A stretch of 64,000 bases of DNA from Melastoma dodecandrum (lineage: Eukaryota > Streptophyta > Magnoliopsida > Myrtales > Melastomataceae), in NCBI GenBank assembly GCA_029817715.1, contig JARUPY010000356.1:1335001-1399000 (forward strand), written 5' to 3'. The notes beneath the pieces are model-generated. The model saw only the letters and a list, made by a program, of their open reading frames with translations, was not told the origin of the DNA and made no database searches. Both the position numbers and the translations under genes were made by a program. Of the stretch, positions 11,390 through 22,594 are shown one piece after another; the first letter of the stretch is position 1; every line of letters begins with the position of its first letter.

Positions 11390-13640
11390 TCAAACTTTTC
11401 ACGCCATTGTTTTGGTGCTTGATTTAATCCATATAAAGACTTAACAAGCTAGCAAACTTTCTTTTCATTTCCAGGGAGTACGAATCCTTCATGTTGTTCC
11501 ATATTCACCTCTTCATCTCAATCTCCATTTAGAATAGTCATCTTAAAATTCATTTGATGGACATGTAAATTATAAATTGATGCTAGTGCAAATAACACTC
11601 TAATGGATGTTAACCGAGCAACCGGAGCATATGTATCGAAATAATCAACATCTTCCTTTATTTGAAACCTTTTGCCACCAATCTTGCTTTAAAGGTTTGT
11701 ATTGACCCGTCAACATTGTAATTTTTCTTAAATACCCATTTGTTCCCAATTGCTTTGGAACTCGGATGCAAATCTACAAGAACTGAAGTGTTGTTATACA
11801 ACAAGAAATCCATCTCTTCATGAATTGCCTCCTTCCAAAACGATGCATCTCTTGATGACATCGCTTCTCCATATGTCTTTGGATCATCATCGATGTTACA
11901 TATCATAGGCATTTTATTTAGAACTTTCGTCCTACTTCCTTCTATGAGGAAATACATAAATTCCGGGTATAGCCGTTTTTCTGTCCTAGCTCTCTTACTT
12001 CTTCTTAGTTCAAGAGTAACTTCGCGTCTTTCTTTTTCTTATTTATCAAGCCCTTTTGGCTACCTTTACACGCTTCATTTTCCGTTGAGTCACATACAAC
12101 TTTATCTTCTAAAAATTCAACATCTCTTGATTCGGCAAAACATTCGAATCCAAATCCAATAGTCGATATGCTTTTGAATTTTCTACATATCCGACAAACA
12201 TACTTTTAAGTGATCTTTCTCCAAGTTTAACTCGTTTCTAATCCGGCACTCTATAGAATGTCAAACAACCCCAAACTTTAAGATAACTCAAGTTTGGTAT
12301 CCGTCCTTTCCATATCTCATATGGAGACTTCTTAGTCCTTTTCGGTGGAACTCAGTTGTGGATATGACGTGCCGTTAGAAGCGCTTCAACTCATAGATTC
12401 ATTAGTAGCCTTACATTTAATAGCATAGAATTGACCATGTCAACCAACGTCTAGTTCTTTCTTTCCGCCAAACCATTTTGTTGTGGCGCATACGGTGCAC
12501 TCGATTGGTGTATAATTTCATTTTCTTCGGAAAATAAAGAAAATTCCAAGGAGATATATTCTCCTCCCCGATCGCTCGTTAGAGCCTTAATATTTCTTCC
12601 TAGTTGATTCTCAACTAGGGCTTTGAATGTCTTGAATTTCTCAAAGACCTCATCTTTGTGATTCAACAAATACATATAAGAATAACGAGAGCAATCATCA
12701 ATAAAAGTAATAAAATATCGATTACCACCTCTTGTAAGAATACCATTCAATTCATAAATATCAGAATGAATGAGATAAAGCAATACTGAATTTCTTTCAA
12801 CATTAGGAAAAGCCTTCGTTGTTCATTTTTGCTTGAACACAAACTTCACGCTTTTCATTATCAAAATTCTTACATGAGATAAAACCATTCTTTGCCACAA
12901 ATTTTAATAAAGTTTTACCAATATGACCAAGTCTCGCATGCCATAAAGTAGAATCAACATCAACGATATAAGTAAAAACATTACTCTTATTCAAACTAAG
13001 TTTGTACATCCCATCACCTAACATAACCCTTTTCCACAAACACAATTCTTGGAAATGATTATTTTTTCAGACCCAATCATAGCCTTAACACCTCCTCGAT
13101 CTTAATGCGTTTCTCGATTTCCTCGAGATTATACATCTCTGGCGAGTGAAATAATTTTTCTGGTATCCTATCCAACTTGGAGGTAATCTGGAGATTGTAA
13201 CTCCCACAACAAATGTCCCCGAAAGTTCTACCTTGAAGTTCTTCAACTTGGAAACCATCAACAACAAGCTGTGTAATTAGCTAATGATGGGAATACCATC
13301 ACTCATTTTGAACTCGTCAAATTTTGAGATTAGAAACTTATTTGAGCCTTGCTTTGACGTTTGATGGAAAGCCTTGAGAGTTCTCCATATTTCTTGTGTT
13401 GATTCGAGTGGGGAGACAAGATAGTAGAGTTTATCCGAGAGATAATTGAGGACGTGGCCGCGACAAAGCACTTCGTCATCCTTTTGTTTCTTCCTTTCAG
13501 CAACGAGCGCGGGGTTGTCACTTCTCAATGATGAGGTGTCTGACGTCACTTCCAAGTCAAACACATGAGCAATCTTCAGCACCGTCAACAAGAACATCAT
13601 CTTGTCCTTTTCCTTAAAACTGTTGAGAGATTTTGATCAC
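11390..13640 (-). pseudogene. Second copia element (family C): gag, integrase and RT remnants
   Basis: Minus-strand fragments in copia order. Gag (UBN2-like) at 13,277-13,600 has LYYLVSPLESTQEIWRTLKA. GAG-pre-integrase at 12,803-13,045 has STLWHARLGHIGKTLLKFV. Integrase at 12,451-12,783 has FITFIDDCSRYSYMYLL, ALTSDRGGEY and APYAPQQNGLAERKN, preserving the two aspartates and the glutamate region. The start of RT at 11,658-11,957 has WKEAIHEEMDFL and GNKWVFKKNYNVDGS; a stop follows LVAKGFK, with further RT-like text to about 11,390. RNase H is absent. Frames are broken by stops, so the copy is inactive. A deleted relative lies at 42.1-43.1 kb. Confidence 0.85.
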
Positions 13641-14460
13641 AAACGGTAGGAAAAGCTTCAATCGCTGTCACCGATGAACAAACTATAAGGATGCAAACAA
13701 CATTGATGGCCTTAACTTCACCGCACACGAGGCACTCTCTTTAAGGAATTATTTGCCCCCACTATAAAGTTTCAGAAGGGAAGTAATTCGCAAATATCCC
13801 TCCAAGAGTAATGAAGAAAGAACAAATACGTCGATCCTACAAAACCGAGTGTTCCAACAAGAAATCTCAAATGAAAATGGTTATTGGAGTTTTGGAGTTG
13901 TGTTGATTCACAATTGCCACATACTTGTCTAATGTGTCTATATAGACTAGCGGTAATCTCAAACAACTTTTGAAGTAAAGATACATGACCTTCTGGTAAT
14001 TAGAAACAACTAGCTAACCGTTACAATGAGGAGATACGACCCTTCGTCATTAATAAATGTAACATTTCATTATAAGAGATAACTCTTCATGAGAGGACGT
14101 GCCGCAAACGACGGTTACAACTCGTGTACCTTCAAAAGAAATGTTACGATGACTAGGTGTGTTTATTGTTTTCCTTATCAAGAGACACAACCCCTCACAG
14201 TGACATTTTCGTCGCTTATATTTCTTCCCCTCAAAACGTCGATGTGACGGATACGTCCGTCGCTTGTCAGATATTACGGAGGCATCCATCGGATCAGGCG
14301 GATGCATCCATCGATTGTCAGATATTACGGAGGCATCCGTCGGATTAGACGGATGCGTCCATCCCTTGTCATATATCACGGAGGCATTGTCGGATCAGAA
14401 GGATGCATCTGCTGCGGTTCTGTTCAATAATTTCGAACATTCTAATATCCTATAACAACT
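13640..14460 (-). repeat. Probable 5' LTR/leader of copia family C
   Basis: It lies immediately upstream, on the minus strand, of the gag fragment of copia C, and has no coding content. It includes a short tandem array (14,241-14,400). LTR termini and a primer-binding site could not be recognised, so the LTR identity is inferred from position. Confidence 0.45.
14241..14400. repeat. Tandem repeat, about three copies of a 51-bp unit
   Basis: Landmark ttgtca occurs at 14,264, 14,315 and 14,366, exactly 51 bp apart. Units share gtca[g/t]atat[t/c]acggaggcat and cggat[c/t]aggcggatgc-like text with a few substitutions each. Confidence 0.85.
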
Positions 14461-15390
14461 CCAACTCATTCAATGGTGTGATCTACATGAACATATACAA
14501 CAGTTTAGGCATTCGGACGTCCAATGATCGCCCTTCTTGTCGCAAGTCATACACACCGTGAGAAAACCCCTTTTTCCCCACCTGAGCTAAGTGATCTCCC
14601 ATTGTAATCGATTATTCGAGTTTTCTACCAAGAGTCTTAGGATGCTCAAGCACAATATCTTCAGTGGAAACCATGTGGAGTCAACTCCTGACGTCCTCGT
14701 GGACGACAAACCCAAACTCGGGCTAGTTGCGGTGCTTGATGGCCCTCTCGCTAAGCTTGGCCTTGGTGAGCATCCTGTCACGACTGACCATCCATCGTGA
14801 TCTTGACCTTGTTGCCCTCGTTGCCGAGCTTGAGAAAAGTGATGTTGTACTATAGTAAGGTGTCATTGTAATATTGCGTCTATCCTTTTATAAACATGGA
14901 GATAATTACTTTTTCAGAATAAAATATTGAAATTAATTCGTATTTTGAATTTTTTAGATTAATTCGATGCTTCAATTATTATCTTGATGTCCTAAATATT
15001 CTAATTTAATTTAGAATATATATTTTTTAATTATGATAATAAAGCCTCTAATTGTGGAAGTTAATCAAGAATCATTTTGTTAATTTCGTTCATTCATAAT
15101 AAGAAAGCTTATCATGATTTAATTGTCAATGATTTTCTTAATCATATCAATCATTGTTGAATTTAGAAACAAAGAATTCCATTCTAATGACGCTAGTGAG
15201 TTATGGAAAGTTACCGTTGAGTAGCATCCTACTTACATAAAGCGGCAGTTGAGCAATTACCTGCTTATCGTTATCTGACATATTGCAATCTACAAATTTT
15301 GGGAAGGAAATCAACGGGATTGCTAAATGAACCTATCACAATTGCGTGGAAGAGTATCAAGGGTTGTGTGATACCTTGGTCGTCCTGAAA
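14460..15390. other. Unassigned sequence, AT-rich after 14,880
   Basis: A 200-bp GC-richer stretch (14,590-14,840) has short open frames on both strands with no family I recognise; it could be a captured gene fragment. From 14,880 to about 15,200 it is AT-rich with no feature seen. Confidence 0.4.
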
Positions 15391-15720
15391 GGGAATGTGT
15401 CCCTGGTGCGTTCAACGAGCGGCTGGCGAAACGTCTAAGGGAAGCTAAGTGAATACATGTTCTGATTGTACTAACCATTTGTTAACCCATCGGTAAGAAG
15501 TCGTTCTTGTCGTGTCTTTTCGCAAGGAAGCCACGAAACTACGGAGTTTTTGCAGTTAGAAATGCATTTGCGGGTACACGCCAGAAGTCTCGACCTCCAG
15601 GAGGGACAATAGAGCAAGTTGCGTGAGAGCCGCCAAAATTAAAAATTCCACCCTAGAAACTAGTGTGCAGTGTAGTGAGTCATTATTGTGGTAACCGTAC
15701 ATTAGTGATACTGCATTTCG
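15390..15720. repeat. Inverted copy of the LTR-like repeat at 380-700
   Basis: The reverse complement of about 15,390-15,640 follows 380-700 closely (cggctt/ctc-cacgcaac-tgctct-ctgtcc, aggaggtcgag, gcgaaaa-acac-acaagaacg, cttaccgatggg). The middle of the copies (about 15,540-15,580 versus 440-530) differs. It lies just outside the left arm of the large palindrome. Confidence 0.7.
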
Positions 15721-16257
15721 AAAAGATTAGTTGATGATCTGAAACTATATTTTCAATTTGAGTCGTTTTCTTCTCGAAGGCATCTCAATCGAGACTTAAA
15801 TAATATTCTACAAGTTTTCTCGGATTGATACTTACAGTTTTATATTATTTGATAATGATCTCATATCCTCTTCGAGTAAGAACCTCGGAAGAAGATCTTA
15901 GAAATTATTTGCATAAAACTCCTCAAGACTAAGAATTCTAGACGACGTCTTTGAGACTAACTGACGAGTAGTAATTGACCTCCAAACTGAGGAACAAAAC
16001 TCGACCTCGGATAAGATAGTATGTATTTTTAAATGTAGCGATGGATGATTTTATTGGAGGTTCACTGAAACATGGAGAGCACACGGTTGGGAAGTTGTTT
16101 GATACAGATGTTAACTCGTTCATGTTCCTACTCTCTGTTCATTTGACCGATCAGAAGAGTTCGAAACTGTACATGGAATTGTGAAATTCATCTGCCCAGC
16201 CAGAGAAGGCTGGCAACACGACGAGCTGCCTAACAGCTCGTACTGACAAAGCCATGC

Positions 16258-17672
16258 CTATTTCCTGCAAAGCTCAACAATGTTGCAGGGCAAGCACGTC
16301 CCGGATCCTTTAAAGCAGCCATCCGCGATGTACTTTAGATAAATTTGGGTAATGTGATGCTTGTCGAAAAGCAGGTATTCGTCTCGGTTGTCGCAGGGCT
16401 TCAATCCCTTGATGCAATTGCCGAATCTGTCTGTCTCGCAACACTGCTCGAAGACGTGTTTCATTCCTGCAACACATCGCATGAAATGGAATAGAAGAGA
16501 TGAAAACAGAGGTCAGTATAGTCCTATTGTTTTGAATGGAACGTGTGTGGCAGGGTGCCTGTCAGATCATGCCGAATCAATACCCATTTAGGCTGCTACT
16601 ATGCGAATGTCCAGCTTTTCCGGGTTTATTAGGGTGTAATAGATAGCCCTATTGGTCTTTAGCTGATCCAAGACTGCAGTGAGCTGCGAGTTGTATGACA
16701 CGCCGATCTTGTTCATAGTTTCATTACATTTGCCCTGATTCTGCTCTAAGAAGAAGCTCGAGCACCCTATTGGTGGCATCCCCGATACCACGAACCTCTT
16801 CGCTCCAAGATCGACCATTCTCTGTGAAATTAAGAATATCATAATCCTTTCCCTTGGAATTGAATATAAAGAACCGGAAATCCACTGCTGGTTACCTCTA
16901 TGCTTGCGGAGAATGACTGGATGAGAAGTCTAGTATAGGAATCGAGATCGAGCTGCGGTGAGATAGTTCCGTTGAGGAAGTATCCCAGGACATAGTCGTT
17001 TTCTGCAAAAGAAATGAGTATGATCGACTCCTCGAGGTGGAGCTTCAGGTCGGTAGGGATCTGCTTAGGGAGATCTTCCTTTACTGTCGTCTCGAAGAGG
17101 TCAATTTGTTTTGAAAACGACAAGCATTTCCCCTGTTTCAAATGAGGAGATCAATTTTCAGATCATTCGTAAAAATCGTAATGCCGACAAGGGTTGCCTC
17201 CTTACGGTTATGAGTCCGGTTTGATTGAGAACGCCGCTAGCGCTGGAGGCATAATTCATCCCAGTTAGAACCTTGCTCCGGGTCTCTGCATCCTTGAAGC
17301 TCAAGACCGGGGGCGGTAGTGGCAGCCCGAGATGTTCAGCTGCATGTCGGAACACACAATCGTTTGGTTACGAACTGTGAACCGGAATAATTACCAATGG
17401 CAATGACGATAGCCATTACCTATGAAGTCGGCATAAGTCAGGCCGTTGGATGCTCGGGCAAGAAGTGACGGATCCTGAAGGTCCACCCCGTAAGGAAATG
17501 AGGTGTCCTTCTCTTCGTTCCTCAAGATCTTGTTGTTTCCGGCATCAACGGTGGACGCACCAAACACGTACAGGGCTGGAGCGAGCGGCTTTTGGCATTG
17601 GACGTTTGAAACTACACATGTGAAGGCAATTGCGACGATTATGGCCATCGGGATCCATCCTCTAGTCACCAT
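16258..17672 (-). pseudogene. GDSL esterase/lipase, left-arm copy with premature stop
   Basis: A mirror copy of the right-arm GDSL gene. Exons deduced by symmetry and splice sites are 17,420-17,672, 17,206-17,339, 16,896-17,132, 16,584-16,821 and 16,258-16,466. Exon 1 encodes a signal peptide (MVTRGWIPMAIIVAIAF) and block I YVFGASTVDAGNN. Exon 3 has ISFAENDYV, exon 4 VSGMPPIGC and exon 5 the DKHH (DxxH) block. Unlike the right copy, the glutamate codon near the end of exon 4 is TAA (16,588-16,590), which would truncate the protein before the DxxH block. One other visible coding difference is DLFETTVK here versus DLFKTTVK on the right. Splice sites and promoter are otherwise retained, so decay looks recent. 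Confidence 0.85.
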
Positions 17673-17770
17673 TCCTGTTGTTACAACTCAAACGCTATCG
17701 AATATCACAGATCAAAACAAGAGGGTTATTACTAAGAAGTTGCTGTCTGAACACGATCGTAGCCCCATCC

Positions 17771-17778
17771 TTTTTATA
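17771..17778 (-). promoter_or_regulatory. TATA box of left GDSL copy
   Basis: Reads tataaaaa on the minus strand, 98 bp upstream of the ATG. It is the mirror of the site at 38,658. Confidence 0.6.
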
Positions 17779-17847
17779 CCATTTTAGTGCTGAACTCTTC
17801 CCTGAAGGCTTTTGGTTAAATGTCCTCGTCATCTAATGGAATTTCTG

Positions 17848-17944
17848 TTATTTGGGTTGTGGTTAAGGTTGTAAGAGCGAGGCAGGTTTGGGAATAACTG
17901 ATGCCTCCTCGTTAACCGTACAACATTAACCACAACCTAAATAA
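17848..17944. repeat. Small hairpin (MITE-like) upstream of left GDSL copy
   Basis: Mirror copy of the hairpin at 38,492-38,588: two 26-bp inverted arms around ggttgtggttaa / ttaaccacaacc, about 45 bp apart. Confidence 0.6.
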
Positions 17945-18015
17945 AAGAAATAAAACTAATGCTTTTCTACGTCAAACTGATTAGAAACTTATGGCTGCTC
18001 CGATTGAGGCGGCTA

Positions 18016-18252
18016 TCAACGTAATCCCGCCATCTTTTCCAGTACAATGGATTGATCTCCAACCTTATCTCGTTCGGGGAAATGCGTGTCGCTGTCAAAA
18101 CCTAAGTAAGGGAAGGCCTGCCAAAGTGGATCCCTCGGGAAAACGAACCCGAGTAACATCTTGAAGAGTTTGATCGTGCTAGTGTCCATTGTCAGGCAAC
18201 ATCCTGCATCCTCGGCTACTACTTTGAGAGAGGTATGCCTAAGAAGCTCCAT
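18016..18252 (-). other. Left-arm-only segment with short open frame
   Basis: About 200 bp (18,007-18,210) has no counterpart in the right arm, where a truncated copia element occupies the position. The minus-strand 78-codon frame has no recognised domain. Its last part (18,211-18,260) does have a displaced copy in the right arm at 34,063-34,112. Confidence 0.4.
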
Positions 18253-18862
18253 ACTGATTTCTGTTGGATAAAGTCAGGACCCAAGTCTAATATGCAGTCC
18301 AGCCCAGCTGCAAGTTTCCCGAAGCCCAATCCAGGTGAAGGTATTATCAAATGAGACAAAGATGGTTGGAGGATTCGTCTCTATCCTGCTGTCACAAACG
18401 AGGAATTGGGATTGCAGCTGTAACAAATTTCTTCTAGAACCCCAATATGGTTACAGACAAAAACCGATATATATATGTGTAGTACAACCCATGTGCTATT
18501 ACAAGAAATGAAAAAGAAACAATTCTGCTTCCTTCCTTTTCTTCTTCTTCCTTCTTCTTCTTCTTCTTCTTCTTCTTCTTGTCCTGCGTTTTTCTTCTTT
18601 GGTCTGATGTTCAAGGTCCTAAGAATCCACAATTTCCTACCCTCTACAATCCAATCATAGAGGGGAAAGACGTTTGTAGAATGGATTTGTGATGTCTTTG
18701 ATTTTGCAAAGAATGGTCAATCTACGAGCAAAGAAGTTCTGATGCTTCCTTGTGTGGTGCTCTTGGCGTTTCTTATCCCCAAATCATGGAAAATGTAATG
18801 AAAGAGTGCACAAGATCGCCAAGCTGAACAACTCGCAGCTCACCGGCGTACTAGATCAGCTT
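18200..18862 (+). pseudogene. Second GDSL lipase remnant, left arm
   Basis: The stretch 18,708-18,862 matches the start of GDSL exon 4 of the neighbouring gene: agaatggtcaatctacgagc versus agaatggtcgatcttggagc, then NHGKCNERVHKIAKLNNSQL versus NQGKCNETMNKIGVSYNSQL. Upstream, 18,215-18,250 encodes LGYYFERGMPKKLH, resembling the end of GDSL block III (VLGYFLNGT). Between them is a (TTC)n tract. It lies on the opposite strand to the fuller GDSL copy in the same arm. No start codon, active-site serine block or stop-free frame is left. Confidence 0.6.
18541..18580. repeat. (TTC)n microsatellite, left arm
   Basis: An almost pure run of cttcttctt. The mirror copy is the (GAA)n tract at 34,165-34,200; the two differ slightly in length. 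Confidence 0.9.
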
Positions 18863-19098
18863 TTTCTCGATGTTAGGCTCGTTGAGGATGACTACAGTGG
18901 TGAGGAAATCAACCTCAAATTGCATGTCTTGTTTGAGATGCTCCTAGTGAAGATCATCATCACCCCTCACGGAACTACTCGGAGGTTGCGAGCCTTGGTT
19001 CTCGAGATCAACTTCAGGTACCATTGCATCCTTGGAGTCTTCTGAATCATCCACAATGATGGGAGTAGTTGATGTCACTAGGGCTTGAGGATCTTGTT

Positions 19099-19225
19099 AC
19101 AATTTTACTAAAAAAATGGTCACTGTTTAGTAGAATTTACAAAAAAAGTTAGTAAATTTTACTAACCGATTGATGAAATTTAGTAAAGCAGGTAACGTTA
19201 CGTGCACGTAACGTTAGCCGCTTCC
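19099..19225. mobile_element. Solo end of MULE-1 left behind in left arm
   Basis: 127 bp matching one terminus of the MULE at 30,907-33,514, ending ...cgttagccgcttcc at 19,225 and followed by gaaaatatatagtgatac, the mirror of the flank at the MULE left end. It has agcaggtaac as in the MULE left end, not agcacgtaac as in the right end. The other side joins flank sequence (gaggatcttgttac) that in the right arm lies about 70 bp beyond the MULE right end. The left copy therefore lost its body, other terminus and a little flank. Confidence 0.85.
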
Positions 19226-19435
19226 GAAAATATATAGTGATACCTCGAGAAAAGTAATCTCCCGAGACATCGTCTCCAAGGGGGTCATAGAAGGTTCCCC
19301 AATGGACACACTTGGTCCTACTAGTCCCTGGAGATATAAACAAACATTGAGGCATTCATTATGACATGTCCGAGGTAATAAACCATGTCATGGTGTGCGT
19401 TTGCTCCGGAGCATCACCCAATTTCGGGCGGTGGA

Positions 19436-19632
19436 GGCTAAAATCTCGTGTCCGGGACTCCCGTGAGTTCGGACATAGTATGGAAGCAAGTACACATGTC
19501 GAAACAGTAAAACGACATATATAAAGAAAAGCACGCACATGTCTGAACAGATCGCCGACATGTCTGAACAATTGACAATGTCGGCGGTTACAGGTCCGAA
19601 CTCACGGGAGTCCCGGACACGGAATTTTAGCC
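19436..19632. repeat. Foldback element with 39-bp inverted ends, left arm
   Basis: Mirror copy of 30,500-30,696. The ends read ggctaaaat..cgtgtccggg and its complement, with two mismatches over 39 bp. The interior contains cagacatgtc-type repeats. Confidence 0.75.
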
Positions 19633-20183
19633 TTAAGCGCTACTTTGTAGCTTACCTTCCCTCGTGGAATACTCTTCTCTTGGCCTAGATTAGGCATACT
19701 TGAGTTAGAAGGTGAGATACATTTCGTTTGTTTAGGAATTTCATCTGACACTGAGGAACTATCTCGAGAAACATCCTGTGCTTCATGAAGTGTCTCTTAG
19801 CCTAAGTAAGAAGTGGGGGGTGTCCGATATTCTGACCAATGCAGTAAGAAATATGAAGAAAATGATATCGAGGGATACCTTAATAATATGCTTCGCTGTG
19901 GTTTCAACATGGGGTACCATGGAGACAATAAATTTACGCCTCTTAAACGTGAGAGGATACGTCGTGACGTGAGTCTCTCCCAATATCAGGATACATATGA
20001 ATACAAGAGAGAGAACTTCACAATATAAATGCACTAATGAATGTAGTGCACCTGGAGAGAAGCTCAAAGGGACATCCTTCTAGGAAGGAGAAACTCCTGG
20101 ATGTACCGTCTCGAGCGATGTTGGAGGAAGTGCCACCTCAGGTGAGGATGAGGCGAGGATATTCGTTTTAGGGAAAATGACTT

Positions 20184-21669
20184 CTACTTCTTCATCCACA
20201 TCTCAAGACGGGGTAACAATACTTGAAGATGGGCGGCCCGCTTCTTTCCAAGTGTATTCTGCCTTTGACGCAGAGGAATTGAATCTCCCTCATCATCTTC
20301 ATTATATGCGTGTTTCCCTGATACTCGTGACCGCATTTGCTTACCAAGATGATCAAAGCGAAATTTAGTCCGCATTTCAAAAGGGACCTCGACTGTCACT
20401 CTAAGTTCAAGATCATCGCGGATTTTGGTTTGTACCTTGGGAATATTTAAAGAAGGGGCTAGTGAAGAAACCTTGTCAGTTGTGGACACAGAAGGATGGG
20501 GAAGAATTCTTGTTTCTACCTTTAATTCAACTGCACCTCGTGAGAATTCAGAATTGAATACTAGTTTATATCAAAGGATGAACTTGAGAAAATGATTTAC
20601 CTGTCGAGTCGAGACTAGGAACATATAAGTCATCAGGAGGAGCATTCAGGATGGACATAAAATCTCGCATCTCAGACCACATTATCGTCCAAGAACTCGA
20701 GAATAGCTCGGTAGCGTAGACCTCGCAGTTACTCAAGAACGTAAATTCAATAGGAGAGAGCATCTCAAGACGAGCCACAACTTCATCCGCTTTACGGAAA
20801 GGGACTACAGCTATTCAACCTTGGAAATTGGTGTTATTTGATTTCTAAAATAGCACATTGGTGCCTTGAATAAAACTAAGTTATCGGGCACACAGTTAGG
20901 GATTATACACCTCGAATATAAAATTCTCCCTTTCAACACCCATTAGATCTTGAGGTGTGAGAACCCAATCCCAGTAAATGCGCGTCTAGAGATCTTTTCG
21001 AAGGAGATAAAATTTGTGTCCGATGGGTAAAGAGTCCACTCTTGACTTCTATTGGAGTCAGCAAGACAATACATAAGAGCAGTAATAGTCTCGAGAGACT
21101 AGTTGGCAGGGTTGTTACCCGAAGATTGAGCTATCTCGAGTCCAAGGCATGTCCCACTGTGAAGGATTGATATCTCAAATAACATTAGATGAGGAAGCCA
21201 GACGTGTGACCATACAATAGCCATATGGAACCTTCCGATGGGTATACAGAAAAACCTCCTCCTGGCTTGAACCACGAAGCGCTTCAAAGACTCATGTATA
21301 GTGACTGCAGGAGGAAAGGTGCAAAAGCCATCGTACAGTTAATCTTCACCAAGAAATTACTAATCAAAGACATGTACACAACGACTTGTTTTCCGGGAAG
21401 GCAGAAAATATACTTGCAGAGGCATTTGAGATAGAACTCGAATTCTTGCTTTAGACCACATGCGTGAAACTAGTTCCATATCTTTTGAGAGAGTTTTGCG
21501 AATTTTTATGGGTGTTGCACTTGAAACAGTCCTCCTCGACCTCGTGTAAGCAAACTGACACTCCCGTTGCAGAACAATTTGTCAACAGGAAAATTTCTTC
21601 TAGAGTAATGGTCACGGGGCCCTTGGGGAAGAAGAAAACATTGAGAGTCGTGTTCCAGAAAGCAATCAA
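20184..21669 (-). pseudogene. Plant mobile domain (PMD)-like gene, left arm
   Basis: Minus-strand reading gives, in order, an N-terminal PMD block GPVTITLEEIFLLTNCSATG (21,550-21,625), then CLPGKQVVVYMSLISNF and MAFAPFLLQSLYMSL (21,290-21,420), then FEVYNPQLC (about 20,930-20,960), then SSSWTIMWSEMRDFMSIL and PPDDLYVPSLDS (20,600-20,710), and finally a basic/serine-rich tail (20,184-20,489). The F/GxxTITLEEI and YNPQLxxRQ-like words are hallmarks of the PMD (aminotransferase-like plant mobile domain) found in MAIN/MAIL1 relatives and in many Ty3/gypsy and MULE elements. Stops and frameshifts interrupt it. The same gene body occurs inside the gypsy element at 57.5-58.9 kb, so this is transposon-derived. 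Confidence 0.65.
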
Positions 21670-21829
21670 GTTGGCACAAACCTTTACATTACTAAATATT
21701 TTTTTATATCAGCGAGTTCGTGACGGACTTACTTTTTGCGAGCTCTCTCACAAGGCTCGGAGGCTCTTTGACAAGCCCGTGAGCCTCAGGCTCGGCCCCA
21801 CTACATCCCCTCTGGGCCCGACTTGAAGC

Positions 21830-22594
21830 CTGTTCCCCCGTCGGTCCAATTTCAATTGAGGCTCAAAGGCCCAACAGGTGGATGGCTCTTGGGCTTTACT
21901 AGCCATCACCCAAGAGACTAACCGTAAATCCAAATGGAATGTGCATGATGGGGCTCGAATCAGGAATCATGACAAGGTTTCAAACACCCATCACCCATCT
22001 TATGCCACTTGGGTGTCCTCGGAAGGACAGATTACTAAATTTCATCTTCCTTGAAAGGGATACCAAGCTTCTCAAATGTAAACAATGCGGTCTCTTCGCC
22101 AACTTCCTCTCCCACGGAGTAAAATACTCCTCGACAAATCCATCAGTAGAAGGAAAGCCAATATGCTCCCTTAGATTGTTCTAGTTAACCGGCGTCAGAA
22201 AATCTTGACGACTAGTATAGGGATTTCAGTAGAATGATAGGTTAGAGATACCTTCTTTTGATAGCAGATGGGGGCAAAAGAAGTCCCAAAGTCATCAGAA
22301 AATTCGGGACTCAGAAAATTCTCAATCACAAGTGTAACACAATGGTAGGCAATTCGAGATACGCCAACAAAGGCAGAGATCCTGAGTCAGGAAACCATGT
22401 ATCGAGATGTGCTCCTCAAATATCCTCTATAAAGAGAGGTTTTCTAAGACACCCTTGAAAGTACAAGATCTTCTTGTCACATTATGTATCTCGAGATTAA
22501 CTAGTGTAAGTTCTTTGAATGCCTCGAAACTCTGGTAACCTCGGACACATAAGAACCTTTAAGTTGAGTGATGAGTCCCGAATTTTCAAGGAAT
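21830..22594. other. Left-arm-only segment, no gene recognised
   Basis: CTCGAG-containing sequence with short open frames and no domain I can name. It lies between the PMD pseudogene and the inner inverted repeat, has no right-arm counterpart, and is probably more of the same transposon-derived sequence. Confidence 0.4.

Noticed and set aside
14591..14800. 69-codon frame as a host gene fragment
   Set aside because: Could not match to any family; both strands are open over this GC-richer patch, so coding status is undecidable here.
19783..20067. Pair of identical 94-codon frames in the arms (19,783-20,067 and 30,065-30,349) as a conserved gene
   Set aside because: Identity simply reflects the palindrome; the frame lies downstream of a stop in the PMD tail and has no recognised domain.
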